A stretch of DNA of 64,000 nt from an uncultured Acetatifactor sp. (GCA_947625475.1 CANQOL010000005.1:1-64000), one strand, 5' to 3'; positions 44,751 through 53,603 are shown, numbered from the stretch's first letter. The notes: generated from the letters alone by a model not told the origin. Made by a program: numbers and translations.

Positions 44751-46199
44751 GTGATATTCTTGATATTCAGCAGTATTGAATTCTTGATGTATTTTCTCCC
44801 GATTTTTATCCTATCTTACATGTTGAGCCCCACAAAATGGAAAAACATGACTCTGCTGGCGGGGAGTCTTATTTTTTACGCTGACGGCAGACCGGAGAGA
44901 CTTGTGATTCTGCTCCTGCTGTCGGCCTTCAATTATCTGGTGGGGAGAAAACTAAAGAAAAAGGGTGTGCTCATCGCGGCGGTGGCCGTGAATGTGGGTG
45001 TGCTGGCGTTTGCCAAGACGGCCGGCAGGGGCGGCGGGCTCATGCTGGGGATCAGCTTCTACACATTCCAGGCGGTGTCATACCTGATAGATGTCTATCG
45101 GAAGGAAATCCGGGCGGAGAGTTCGCCCCTGCGGTTTGCAGTATATATGATGATGTTTCCCCAACTGGTCTCGGGACCGATTGTCCGGTACGGGGAGGTG
45201 GCCCAGGCCCTGGAGCAGAGACGGTGTGACGCGGACACGCTCCAGGAGGGCCTTAGAGTGTTTATCGGCGGATTGGCTGCCAAGGTGCTGCTGGCGGACC
45301 GGATCGGCCTTTTGTGGCATGAGGTGCAGGTGACAGGGTACGAGAGCATCTCCACGCCCATGGCGTGGCTGGGGGCGGCGGCGTACTCTCTGCAGCTTTA
45401 TTTTGATTTTATGGGGTATTCCCTGATGGCGGTGGGGCTGGGGGCCATGATGGGCTTTTCCCTGCCGCAGAATTTCTGCTATCCCTATCTGTCCCGGTCC
45501 GTGCGGGAATTTTACCGCAGGTGGCATATGACGCTGGGCAGATGGTTTACCCGTTATGTGTATATCCCCCTGGGAGGAAGCCGGGGTGGATGGCTGCGCA
45601 CGGTGCGCAATCTGGCGGTTGTCTGGCTCCTGACCGCTCTGTGGCATGGGCTGACACCCAACTTTTTGGTCTGGGGCGGGATGCTTCTGCTGCTGATCCT
45701 GGGGGAGAGGCTGGCAGAGTATCTGGCAGGGAGGCTGAGAGGATGCCTGAGGGGCTCCGGGGCCGGGCAAAGGGCGAGGCGCCGGGAGCAGGGCGGGGCG
45801 CCGGAGGCGGAAAACAGCCGGGAGCGCTCCGAGAGGCCCGGGAGGGAGAAGCGGGTGAGGGCGCCCTGGTACGGTGTCTTCTATGTGTGGCTTGTGATCC
45901 CGGTCAGCTGGATGTGTTTTGCAATCAGGGATCTGAATGAGCTTAGAATTTACCTGGGGAGAATGTTCGGTATCCTGCCGGGGGTTTTGGTGGACAGGGG
46001 GGACTGGATCAGGGCTCTCGAAGGGTACGGGGGACTGATGGGGATCTGTCTGCTGGCCTGCACGCCTCTGCTGGAATGGCTGTACCGGCGTTTTGGCAGG
46101 ACCGTGCCCGGGATGATTGTGCTGGCGCTCCTGTTCTGGCTGTGTGTGTTGAGAATTCAGCTGGCAGGGCAAAATCCGTTTATGTATTCCCAGTATTAG
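44751..46199 (+). CDS. MBOAT-family membrane O-acyltransferase (AlgI/DltB-like)
   Basis: A 482-residue polytopic protein. MBOAT signatures are LGISFYTFQAVSYLIDVYR near 105, FPQLVSGPIVRYGEV, SLQLYFDFMGYSLMAVG and YRRWHMTLGRWFTRYVYIPL; a conserved histidine follows in TALWHGLTPNFLVWG. The family passes acyl groups, usually acetate, across the membrane onto polysaccharides or teichoic acids. A poorly conserved basic loop (residues about 325-375) interrupts the C-terminal half. The start is a GTG at 44751 after GAGAG; the first ATG is at residue 13 and lacks a ribosome site. It is paired with the SGNH-like gene, 23 bp downstream, which probably completes the transfer outside. Confidence 0.9.
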   Translation: MIFLIFSSIEFLMYFLPIFILSYMLSPTKWKNMTLLAGSLIFYADGRPERLVILLLLSAFNYLVGRKLKKKGVLIAAVAVNVGVLAFAKTAGRGGGLMLGISFYTFQAVSYLIDVYRKEIRAESSPLRFAVYMMMFPQLVSGPIVRYGEVAQALEQRRCDADTLQEGLRVFIGGLAAKVLLADRIGLLWHEVQVTGYESISTPMAWLGAAAYSLQLYFDFMGYSLMAVGLGAMMGFSLPQNFCYPYLSRSVREFYRRWHMTLGRWFTRYVYIPLGGSRGGWLRTVRNLAVVWLLTALWHGLTPNFLVWGGMLLLLILGERLAEYLAGRLRGCLRGSGAGQRARRREQGGAPEAENSRERSERPGREKRVRAPWYGVFYVWLVIPVSWMCFAIRDLNELRIYLGRMFGILPGVLVDRGDWIRALEGYGGLMGICLLACTPLLEWLYRRFGRTVPGMIVLALLFWLCVLRIQLAGQNPFMYSQY

Positions 46200-46222
46200 A
46201 AAGAGACTGCGGGGGAGTAGGA

Positions 46223-47392
46223 GTGAAGTACCTGAAAAAATGGTCTTTCTTTATCATATTGGCCGGGGTGGGTATAGTTTGTTTCCTGGCGTCGGATACC
46301 TTAAGCGTCCGCACCTTTTTCCCGTTTTCGGAGCGGGGGGACGGGCTCGGCGCCCGGAATCCGGATGCGGGCCCCTCTCAGGAGCCGGGGGGAGCCCGGG
46401 AGAGCGGCGGGGACTCTGCGACCGGGGAGGGGGACAGCGGCGAGGATGCTTCCGGAGGGACGGGAGCCGGTCCTGGGCAGGAGGGTGGTTCTGGTCAGGA
46501 GGCTGGCCTTGGTCAGGATGGTGATCTTGGTCAGGGAGCCGGTCTTGGTCAGGAGGATGGTTCTGGTCAGGGAGCTGGTCTTGGCAGCAGTGCTCAGGGG
46601 GATGGCCTTGGTCAGGGAGCCGGCCTTGGTCAGGAGACTGCCCTTGGCGGCAATGCCCAGGGGAACGGCCGGGAGCCCGGCGGGGAGAAAGGCCAGCCGT
46701 CCGGCCAGGCCGGGGAGCCGGACACCGGATCAGATCCCTCTGCCCAGGGGCGTGAGACAAATCAGGAGATCGTGTTCGGCACAGTGGAGGACGACTATTT
46801 TTCAGATGCACTCTTTCTGGGAGATTCCAGGACAGTGGGATTATACAAGTACGGGGAGCTGCAGGACGTGGCCGCCTTCTACGCTTCCACCGGAATGACG
46901 ATTTATAAGCTCTTTGACGCTCAGATCGTGGAGGAAGCGGGGGAGAGTGAGCCGATCACCGTGGAGGAAGCGCTGACCCGGCACTCCTTCCGGAAGATCT
47001 ATATGATGATGGGGATCAATGAGATGGGCCGGGGAACCGTAGAAGAGTTTGCGTCGGTGTATGCCCAGGCTGTGGAGCACATTGAAGAGCTGCAGCCGGA
47101 CGCCATCATCTATATTCAGGCGATTTTGAAGGTATCCTCGGAGCGCTCCCAGAAGGGGGACTACATTACAAACCAGGGGATTGAGGAACGGAACGCGGCC
47201 CTGGCTGCCCTGGCGGACGGCCGGAGAGTGTTTTTCCTGGATCCCAACGCGGCGGTCTGCGGGGAGGACGGGGGAATGAACCCGGAGTACACCGGCGACG
47301 GGGTACACCTGAAGGCGAAATATATTTCCCTGTGGAAAGATTTTTTAAAACAAAATGCAGTTCTTCTTGACGGGGAGGCTTCCGGGGAATAA
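46223..47392 (+). CDS. membrane-anchored SGNH/GDSL-like hydrolase or acyltransferase with Gly-Gln repeat linker
   Basis: A 389-residue protein. Residues 1-25 are a signal anchor (YLKKWSFFIILAGVGIVCFL). Residues 35-180 are low-complexity, glycine/glutamine-rich, built from GLGQ[EDG]-type hexapeptides. The catalytic domain (about 185-389) has SGNH blocks: FLGDSRT (G200-D-S-R), GINEMG with N266, and GDGVHL with D359 and H362. It likely receives acetyl groups from the MBOAT partner and transfers them to a wall or capsule polymer, as in AlgI/AlgJ-X and PatA/PatB pairs. Start GTG 46223 follows GGGGGAG; the frame is open upstream into the MBOAT gene but has no site there. Confidence 0.8.
   Translation: MKYLKKWSFFIILAGVGIVCFLASDTLSVRTFFPFSERGDGLGARNPDAGPSQEPGGARESGGDSATGEGDSGEDASGGTGAGPGQEGGSGQEAGLGQDGDLGQGAGLGQEDGSGQGAGLGSSAQGDGLGQGAGLGQETALGGNAQGNGREPGGEKGQPSGQAGEPDTGSDPSAQGRETNQEIVFGTVEDDYFSDALFLGDSRTVGLYKYGELQDVAAFYASTGMTIYKLFDAQIVEEAGESEPITVEEALTRHSFRKIYMMMGINEMGRGTVEEFASVYAQAVEHIEELQPDAIIYIQAILKVSSERSQKGDYITNQGIEERNAALAALADGRRVFFLDPNAAVCGEDGGMNPEYTGDGVHLKAKYISLWKDFLKQNAVLLDGEASGE
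46466..46655 (+). repeat. 18-bp coding tandem repeat in the SGNH gene
   Basis: About nine degenerate copies of GGTCTTGGTCAGGAG plus 3 bases, encoding G-[LS]-G-Q-[EDG]-x hexapeptides. A 9-base insertion interrupts it near 46583. Frame is preserved throughout, so repeat number can change without breaking the protein. Confidence 0.8.
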
Positions 47393-47458
47393 TATGTAAG
47401 ATAAGGGTTTATAAAAATTTAATAATTTACCGTTCATACGTACGAGGAGGAGAAAAAC

Positions 47459-48826
47459 ATGAGCAAAAAATCAAATGGGGCTGCTCTGGGCGAGAAGGGC
47501 ATCTACGATGCCAAAAGCCTGGGGGCGCCCAAGGTGATGATTCTGGGCGTACAGCACATGTTCGCCATGTTCGGCGCCACCATTATGGTGCCTATGCTGA
47601 CCGGCCTGGACATTTCCACCACCCTGCTGTTTGCGGGACTGGGAACTTTGCTGTTTCACCTGATTACCAAGGGTAAGGTGCCTGCTTTCCTGGGTTCCTC
47701 CTTCGCCTTCCTGGGAGGGTACAGCGCCGTCACCGCCAACGGGGAGCATCCGGAGTATCTGCCCTATGCCTGCTTCGGCGTGGCCTGCGCAGGGCTTTTG
47801 TACCTGGCGCTTTCCCTGCTGATCAAGATCTTCAGCACAGAGAAGGTCATGAAATTTTTCCCTCCCATTGTGACGGGGCCTCTGATCATCGCCATCGGCC
47901 TGACCCTGTCTCCCTCCGCCATCAACAACTGTTCCCAGGACTGGCTGATTGCGGTGGTGGCCATCGCCCTGGTGGTGGTGTGCAATATCTGGGGGAAGGG
48001 AATGCTGAAAATTGTGCCCATCATCGTGGGTGTGATCGGCTCCTATCTGCTGGCGGCCCTGCTGGGCAGAGTGGATTTCACCCAGGTGGCCGAGGCCAGC
48101 TGGATCGGGTTCCCCGTCCACTGGAATGAGACTGCTTTTGCCGCTTTGGGCTCCGGGAATACTTCCCTGCTGGTGACCTCCGTGATCACCATCATGCCCA
48201 TCGCCCTGGCTACCATGATGGAGCATATCGGGGATATCTCCGCCATCTCTTCCACGGTAGGAATCAACTATATCAAGGATCCCGGCCTGCACAGGACTCT
48301 GCTGGGGGACGGACTTGCCACCATCGTGGCCTCCCTGTTCGGAGCTCCTGCCAATACCACCTACGGGGAGAACACCGGCGTGCTGTCCCTGACCAAGGTG
48401 TTTGACCCGCTGGTGATCCGCATTGCCGCGGGCCTGGCCATTCTGCTGTCCTTCTGCCCCAAGTTTGCCGCCGTCATCGGATGTATGCCCGGCGCCACCT
48501 GCGGCGGAGTTTCCCTGGTGCTCTACGGTATGATTTCCGCAGTGGGAGTCCGCAATATTGTGGAGACCCAGGTGGATTTCTCCAAGAGCCGCAACGTGAT
48601 TATCGCGGCCCTGATCTTGGTGCTGTCCATCGGCATCGCCTACAGCAGCGCCGGCGCCATTGCCTTCCAGGCGGGCAGTGTTCAGATCAGCCTCTCCGGC
48701 CTGGCGGTGGGCGCTCTGGCCGGCATCCTGCTGAACGCCATCCTGCCCGGCAAGGACTATGTGTTCGACGTGGAGGTCCCCTCCGAGACAGGTGTGGATT
48801 TCTCCGTGAGAGGACAGAAGAACTGA
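47459..48826 (+). CDS. uraA: uracil/xanthine permease of the NCS2 family
   Basis: A 455-residue protein with 12-14 membrane helices. NCS2/UraA marks are ILGVQHMFAMFGATIMVPML in helix 1, a TFLGSSFAFL-like PAFLGSSFAFLGGY, MMEHIGDISAISS with the substrate glutamate, and GAPANTTYGENTGVLSLTK. NCS2 carriers import uracil or purines with protons. Sequence in the EHIGD and TTYGENTG segments fits the uracil branch. Ribosome site GAGGAGG precedes ATG 47459. It stands alone, with a terminator 85 bp behind it. I found no PyrR attenuator in the short AT-rich leader. Confidence 0.9.
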   Translation: MSKKSNGAALGEKGIYDAKSLGAPKVMILGVQHMFAMFGATIMVPMLTGLDISTTLLFAGLGTLLFHLITKGKVPAFLGSSFAFLGGYSAVTANGEHPEYLPYACFGVACAGLLYLALSLLIKIFSTEKVMKFFPPIVTGPLIIAIGLTLSPSAINNCSQDWLIAVVAIALVVVCNIWGKGMLKIVPIIVGVIGSYLLAALLGRVDFTQVAEASWIGFPVHWNETAFAALGSGNTSLLVTSVITIMPIALATMMEHIGDISAISSTVGINYIKDPGLHRTLLGDGLATIVASLFGAPANTTYGENTGVLSLTKVFDPLVIRIAAGLAILLSFCPKFAAVIGCMPGATCGGVSLVLYGMISAVGVRNIVETQVDFSKSRNVIIAALILVLSIGIAYSSAGAIAFQAGSVQISLSGLAVGALAGILLNAILPGKDYVFDVEVPSETGVDFSVRGQKN

Positions 48827-48910
48827 GAGGACAAGCTTTAGAGTGTCTGTTTTTGCAGACCGGAATTGAAAGCAGAGAGCAAAAGCTAGGATCTGAACCT
48901 GGCTGGAAAA

Positions 48911-48957
48911 GGAAAAGGCATGGCCCTGCGGGAAGGGGTCATGCCTTTTCCTTATTA
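48911..48957 (+). terminator. terminator after uraA
   Basis: Perfect 12-bp stem GGAAAAGGCATG/CATGCCTTTTCC (48911-48922/48940-48951) followed by TTATTA. Works best on the plus strand. Confidence 0.75.
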
Positions 48958-48973
48958 TCCGTATGAAGTTTAT

Positions 48974-49072
48974 GACATTCGCACATTATTTTGAAATGAT
49001 TTAATGTGTGTTTGTCGCTTCCGGGTTGACAACGACACATTATTTTTATATAATTTAATGTGTTGTTGTCAA
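48974..49072 (+). promoter_or_regulatory. abiE promoter and two AbiEi-type inverted-repeat operators
   Basis: Promoter TTGACA (49026-49031), 17 bp, TATAAT (49049-49054), both perfect. Inverted repeat 2 has arms TTGACAACGACACATTA (49026-49042) and its near-perfect complement at 49056-49072 (16 of 17), spacer 13, covering the whole promoter. Inverted repeat 1 (48974-48988/49002-49016) has the same CACATTA/TAATGTG cores and 13-bp spacer but more mismatches, 54 bp upstream. AbiEi antitoxins are known to bind two such inverted repeats and repress their operon. Confidence 0.8.
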
Positions 49073-49087
49073 AGCGAGGTGAGAAGC

Positions 49088-49681
49088 ATGAGATGTAAGG
49101 AAAAAATCGAGGAACTGCTGGAAGCATCGGAGGATGGCACGGTAACCGCGGCACAGGTGACAGAAGCCGGGCTGCACCGCAGCATTTTACAGGAGTTGGT
49201 CAGGGACGGCGAAATGTACCGTTTCGCGCGCGGCCTGTATGTGCGGAGCGACGCATGGGAGGATGATTTTTACCTCCTGCAGCGCAGGTATGGGCGGGGA
49301 ATCTACTCGCACGATACCGCCCTGTATCTGCTGGGCTATTCAGACCGTGCTCCGGCGAAATATACGATGACTTTTCCCAAGGGCTATCATGCGCCGTCCC
49401 TGAACCGGGAGAACTTGATTGTCAAGCGTGTTGTGCCGGATCACTATGAGTTTGGCAGGATTAAAATTGGATCCCCGTCCGGCAATCCAATTTGTGTTTA
49501 CGATTTGGAGCGGACCTTGTGTGATATTCTGCGCGGCAGCGGCAGCGATATTCAGATTATCGGAGAAGCCATGAGACGCTATGCGGCGTCCAGGGACAAG
49601 AACATTTACAAGCTGATGCAGTATGCAGACCGGCTTCGTGTGAAGCCCAAGGTATTGCGTTACATGGAGGTTCTGCTATGA
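49088..49681 (+). CDS. abiEi: AbiEi-type antitoxin (type IV toxin-antitoxin)
   Basis: A 197-residue protein. The N-terminal winged helix (EDGTVTAAQVTEAGLHRSIL then LVRDGEMYRFARGLYV) binds DNA, and the C-terminal part starting YGRGIYSHDTALYLLGYSDR is the domain that counters AbiEii. VYDLERTLCDILRG is a family mark. Base use is more AT-rich than in neighbouring genes, which suggests arrival by transfer. Start 49088 has GCGAGGTGAG before it; earlier in-frame codons lie inside the operator. Its stop overlaps the toxin start as ATGA (49678-49681). Confidence 0.88.
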   Translation: MRCKEKIEELLEASEDGTVTAAQVTEAGLHRSILQELVRDGEMYRFARGLYVRSDAWEDDFYLLQRRYGRGIYSHDTALYLLGYSDRAPAKYTMTFPKGYHAPSLNRENLIVKRVVPDHYEFGRIKIGSPSGNPICVYDLERTLCDILRGSGSDIQIIGEAMRRYAASRDKNIYKLMQYADRLRVKPKVLRYMEVLL

Positions 49682-50214
49682 TTACAAAAAATCCAATGCA
49701 GCTGAAAGCCTTTATTAAGAATAAAGCGGCAGAGAAGCATATCTCAGCACAGCTTGTCATGCAGAATTATATGCTTGAGCGGCTGTTGGAACGGATTTCG
49801 CTCTCGCCCTATAGGAGCAATTTTATTCTCAAAGGCGGTTTTTTGATTTCTGCCATCGTAGGATTGGACACGCGGGCAACCATGGATCTGGACACGACAA
49901 TCAAGGGCATCACCCTGACACAGGAAGCTATCCGCAAAATTTTTACAGAGATTTGTGCCGTCCAGATTGCCGATGACGTGCAGTTTGAGATTGCCGGCCT
50001 TTCTGATATTCGGGAGACCGACGATTATCCCGGCATCCGCGTGGCGCTGAAGGCGAACTATTCGCCAATCAGTGTGCCGCTGACGGTGGATGTCACCACT
50101 GGCGACATGATAACGCCCCGTGAGGTGGAATACACATTCTTCCGGCCTACTCTGCCGCATCCACCCCGCTGCATTTGGGGATGGGATCGATGGAGCCGTC
50201 CTCGTTGTAGGTAA
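49678..50214 (+). pseudogene. abiEii: AbiEii nucleotidyltransferase toxin, truncated
   Basis: Normal AbiEii toxins are about 280-300 residues. Here the N-terminal 150 are good: NYMLERLLERISLSPY, FILKGGFLISAIVGLDTRAT and MDLDTTIKG, the nucleotidyltransferase active-site region (GG..RxTxDLD), up to DVTTGDMITPREVEYTF. After about residue 155 (nt 50143) homology stops and 23 unrelated residues rich in P, R and W follow to 50214, read through the complement of the GH43 gene's 3' end. The C-terminal half is therefore gone, probably by a deletion that joined this locus to the GH43 gene. Toxicity is unlikely. Confidence 0.8.
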
Positions 50215-51079
50215 ATTCCGCCACGCAGACGCTGCGGTGGAACAGGCTTCCCCCGGGCAGCTCCCCGGTGTGGTAGAACAGATAGGAGTGTCCCTTGAAG
50301 TCGGCGATGCCCGGGTGGTTGGTAAAGACGCCGCCTTCCTCCGTCATCAGGACCCCGCCGTATTTCCAGGGGCCTGTGGGGTGCAGGGAGGTGGAGTAGG
50401 CCAGGTGCTCATTATGGCCCTTCCCCGGGGCAAAGGCGGCATACACCATATAATAGAGACCGTTCCGCTTGTAAAACCAGGGGCCCTCCCCGTAGGAGGT
50501 GCCGGTCATATGTCCGCCCTCGGCGAAGGACTCCGCGGTCATGGGGATTTTCACCACCCCCACCTCCCGGTTGTAGGAGACCATATCCTCATTCAGCAGC
50601 ACATACCGCAGCTCCGGATTGCCGAAATACAGGTATGCCTGGCCGTCGTCGTCGATAAACACCGTGGGGTCAATATCGTTCCAGTCTCCCTCGTCCACCA
50701 GAGGGGCGCCTATGTCCCGAAAGGGGCCCGCCGGGTGGTCGGCGACGCCCACCGCAATGGCCATGCCCCCGCCTGTCTTGTGAACCGGGCAGTAGAGGTA
50801 AAACCTGCCGCCCCGCTCCACGGCCTGGGGCGCCCAGGCCCGGTCGTCCGCCCAGGCGATATCGTCCAGGGAGAAGATTTTGCCGTGGTCCGTCCAGTTT
50901 ACCATATCCTGGGTGGAAAAACAGCGCCAGTCCCGCATGGTGTAAAAGTCGTTCACCAGCTCATCCTCGTCGTGAGTGGTGTAAAGCCAGAGCCGGTCCC
51001 CGTACACCATAGGGGCCGGATCTGCGGTATAAATAGAATCGATAATAGGGTTTTTCCCCTTTTTCTTCGGATGCTCCAT
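50147..51079 (-). CDS. GH43-family glycosidase (arabinofuranosidase/xylosidase type), cytosolic
   Basis: A 310-residue five-bladed propeller protein. The three catalytic acids are visible: D20 in YTADPAPM (base), D137 in NDIDPTVF (pKa modulator) and E198 in SYGEGPW (acid). The N-terminus is HPKKKGKNPIIDSIYTADP with no signal peptide. GH43 members release arabinose or xylose from arabinoxylan or arabinan fragments. It complements the GH127 and xylB genes elsewhere in the window but is on its own here. Start 51079 has GGGAG 7 bases before it. Its 3' end abuts the broken abiEii gene, and a 34-bp tandem repeat lies just upstream. Confidence 0.9.
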   Translation of the reverse strand: MEHPKKKGKNPIIDSIYTADPAPMVYGDRLWLYTTHDEDELVNDFYTMRDWRCFSTQDMVNWTDHGKIFSLDDIAWADDRAWAPQAVERGGRFYLYCPVHKTGGGMAIAVGVADHPAGPFRDIGAPLVDEGDWNDIDPTVFIDDDGQAYLYFGNPELRYVLLNEDMVSYNREVGVVKIPMTAESFAEGGHMTGTSYGEGPWFYKRNGLYYMVYAAFAPGKGHNEHLAYSTSLHPTGPWKYGGVLMTEEGGVFTNHPGIADFKGHSYLFYHTGELPGGSLFHRSVCVAEFTYNEDGSIDPIPKCSGVDAAE

Positions 51080-51114
51080 TCCAATCTCCCTTCCGGAGTG
51101 CCTTGCGCGGCGGG

Positions 51115-51217
51115 GCTGCTGCCTGTGCCGCTTTCTGCCTTTGGCCGGCCGGCTGCCTGTGCCGCTTTCTGCCTTTGGCCGGCCGACTGTCTGTGCCGTT
51201 TTCTGCCTTTGGCCGGT
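51115..51217. repeat. 34-bp tandem repeat, three copies
   Basis: Copies of GCCTGTGCCGCTTTCTGCC-TTTGGCCGGCC type start at 51121, 51155 and 51189 with an exact 34-bp period and few changes. It lies between the GH43 start and the end of the 663-residue gene, both on the minus strand. Confidence 0.8.
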
Positions 51218-51235
51218 CTGAGGTCTTCCGCGCCT

Positions 51236-53227
51236 TTACATGGTCCGCTGATTTTCCGCTTGGTTCCCTTGGGGCGACCTGTGCCGGCGGCGGTGGGATT
51301 CCTGGTCCTGCCCGTGCTGCTGGGATCTGTTGCGGCGCCTGTGCTGATGAGATTCCTGGTTCCGCTCCTGCTGGAGAGACTCTTGGTTCTGCCCCTGCCG
51401 GAGGGATTCCTGATTCTGCCCCTGCTGAAGGGTTTCTTGGTTCTGCCCCTGCTGGAGCTCGCTGAAGGTTCTGCGCGCTCTCTGAGCGGTGTTGCTGTTG
51501 GTTCTGCTCTCCTGCCGGGACTCCTGGGATGCTGCCTGGGGAGTCCCCTGGTGTGCGGCAGCCGCGTCCTGGCGTTCCAGCGTGCCGACCAGCTGCTGAC
51601 AGTGAGTCTGATAGGTGTTGTACTCTTCCACGGTTTTTTTGGCTTCCCGGCTTCCGAAAAATGCCTTAAAACGGGTGAAGATTCCGGGCTTGCTGCGGGC
51701 CGGAGGCACCTGGGCCAGCTGGGGCAGCGGCTCGCAGAGAGCAGACTCTGCAATGACCGGTGCAGTCCCACGTATGCGGGCGCTCTCCCTGGCATAGGAA
51801 ATGGAATCCTCCTGGCTGAAGCCCACCCCGGTCAGTGTCCACGCCATTTCATGGGCATTCATGGGATTCCCGCAGAGATTGGCGTTCACATCCTGCAGCC
51901 GCTGGGCCAGGTTACTGTCCTGCATGGCGGCGGTCAGCAGGTTCCGGTACTGATTCGCAAATCGGTTGACCAGCTGCGTCAGCATCTCAGGATTTTGCAC
52001 TTGGGTCAGGTCAACCAGCCGTCCGCCGTATTTTAATCCCATCTCATCTGTTCTCTGGCCGAGAAAGCTGGACATGTACTCCGGCGCGGCGGTTATGGTG
52101 TGCTTATGCCCCTGCTGATTGCCGGAGGCGGAGGGAGAATCCGACTCAAAACCCACCAGCAGGCTGCTGGTCTGCCCCAGCGCCCCCTGGGTGGCGCACA
52201 TATACATATGCCCGCAGGTGCCGTCGTCCCGCAGAGTCTGGGGCTGGCCATCCCTCCCCGGGATGCCGCCCCGGCCTATGCCGCCGATGGCCACATCCAT
52301 GCCGTACTGATTGCGGAGGCTGGTCCCCTTGTTTTCCTTATAGTCTGCAAAGGTCGCCCCGTTGGTGGAGGAATGGGTGGAGGCCGTGCGCCGGTAGACC
52401 CCCGCATCTCTGCCCCGGTTCGGCCCCATGATGGCATCCATCATGTTGGGCGCCTCATTGCTGAACTGTCCCGGCGGAAGCACAAAGGCCGTGCGGGAGC
52501 AGTGGGCCATCATGCTGGCCACGCTCCGGTCCAGGGGTCTGTCCACCGTGCCGCCTTCTGGATGATCTTCCCGAAGGACGGCCTTGCCGAAATGGGCCAG
52601 AAACAGGACCTTGGCCATCTGCACCTGCTTTTCCACGTTCCGGCCGACCGTTTCCCGCACACGTTCGTCGCTCATGCCGGTGTTTTTCAGGCCCTGGACC
52701 TGGCCTGCCGTAATGGGGGACAGAGTCTGCTCCATCAAGTAGGAGTTCATCTGATCGTCATAGGCCCGGAAGGGATTTGGGGTTTCCTCGGCCGCTCTTG
52801 CCCGGGAGGTGCCTGCCTGCTCCGCCTGTGCCGGGCGGGGTCTGTCCGCCTCAAACTGAGCGCTCCGGAGGGAGCAGTACAGCCGGAACGCCGGATTCAT
52901 GGCGTTTTCCTGTAAAAATTCATCCTCTGTCCACAGGGGGTGCCCAAAATTAGACAGCCCGGCGATAGGATCCATCTGCCGCAGCAGGTCCTCTGACTTT
53001 TGGATGGCAAAATAGTTTCTCAGGACCGGGTGCAGCCGCTCAAAATGGGAATAGTTGCCGCTTATGACCTCATCCAGATATTCATGTCCCGGCAGGTGAT
53101 TTCTGGCATCCGCATCCCTCAGCATGCTCGAAATAAACTGCATTTCCCCCTCGGGGAAGGGAAGATTTTGGCTTGTATACTTCGTTACCAATGTGTTAAA
53201 ATTTCCTTCGTAATTGCTCCAGGCCAC
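51236..53227 (-). CDS. 663-residue protein of unknown function with repetitive Gln/Arg tail
   Basis: No family is recognised. Residues 1-540 look globular and soluble: an N-terminal WSNYEGNFNTLVTKYTSQNL, IQKSEDLLRQMDPIAGL, a glycine-rich MDVAIGGIGRGGIPGRDGQ, and GHMYMCATQGALGQTSSLLV followed by GHKHTITAAPEYM. Residues 590-663 are disordered, from 27-bp coding repeats giving QQGQNQESL nonapeptides, and end in a His/Arg-rich stretch. There is no signal peptide or membrane helix. The start is GTG 53227, preceded by AAAGGAG with 7-base spacing; the frame runs open to 53275 but without a site. A good promoter lies upstream. Its size, basic disordered tail and lack of homologues resemble the proteins at 59.4-64 kb, but I could not align them. 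Confidence 0.55.
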   Translation of the reverse strand: MAWSNYEGNFNTLVTKYTSQNLPFPEGEMQFISSMLRDADARNHLPGHEYLDEVISGNYSHFERLHPVLRNYFAIQKSEDLLRQMDPIAGLSNFGHPLWTEDEFLQENAMNPAFRLYCSLRSAQFEADRPRPAQAEQAGTSRARAAEETPNPFRAYDDQMNSYLMEQTLSPITAGQVQGLKNTGMSDERVRETVGRNVEKQVQMAKVLFLAHFGKAVLREDHPEGGTVDRPLDRSVASMMAHCSRTAFVLPPGQFSNEAPNMMDAIMGPNRGRDAGVYRRTASTHSSTNGATFADYKENKGTSLRNQYGMDVAIGGIGRGGIPGRDGQPQTLRDDGTCGHMYMCATQGALGQTSSLLVGFESDSPSASGNQQGHKHTITAAPEYMSSFLGQRTDEMGLKYGGRLVDLTQVQNPEMLTQLVNRFANQYRNLLTAAMQDSNLAQRLQDVNANLCGNPMNAHEMAWTLTGVGFSQEDSISYARESARIRGTAPVIAESALCEPLPQLAQVPPARSKPGIFTRFKAFFGSREAKKTVEEYNTYQTHCQQLVGTLERQDAAAAHQGTPQAASQESRQESRTNSNTAQRARRTFSELQQGQNQETLQQGQNQESLRQGQNQESLQQERNQESHQHRRRNRSQQHGQDQESHRRRHRSPQGNQAENQRTM

Positions 53228-53288
53228 GGTTCTCTCCTTTCGTCCTGCTGCCCATATGTAAAAAGAATACTGCATATCCTATAAAAAG

Positions 53289-53317
53289 ATTATACCGTTT
53301 TATGGAGGCCAAATCAA
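53289..53317 (-). promoter_or_regulatory. promoter of the 663-residue gene
   Basis: On the minus strand TTGATT (53317-53312), 17 bp, TATAAT (53294-53289), 62 bp before the GTG start. Confidence 0.6.
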
Positions 53318-53443
53318 GACACCGCGAATACGATTGGCGCCTATATACAGCAGTTTGCGCATTTTTTGCATGGGAAGCGCGGGGCGGAGGGGCATATTTT
53401 ATAGAAGGGGCGGCGAAAAAACGGCTGGGACGAAGCCGGGGGA

Positions 53444-53585
53444 TGGGGGAGAAACTGTGGGTGGGGGAGAAACTGGGAATGGGGGAGAAACTGGGAATGG
53501 GGGAGGAACTGGGAATGGGGGAAAACTGGGAATAGGGGGAGAAACTGGGAATGGGGGAGAAACTGGGAATGGGGGAGGAATCGGA
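53444..53585 (+). repeat. 18-bp tandem repeat (GGGAATGGGGGAGAAACT type)
   Basis: About eight copies, with small length changes (a deletion near 53520, an extra G near 53537). It lies in the 376-bp stretch between the divergent 663-residue and dipeptidase genes, directly upstream of the dipeptidase ribosome site. Very G-rich on the plus strand, so G-quadruplex formation is possible. Confidence 0.85.
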
Positions 53586-53603
53586 AACGGAAGGAGGATT
53601 CAT

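Noticed and set aside
50120..52036. 638-codon plus-strand open frame
   Set aside because: Runs opposite GH43 and the 663-residue gene; GH43 catalytic residues lie on the minus strand.
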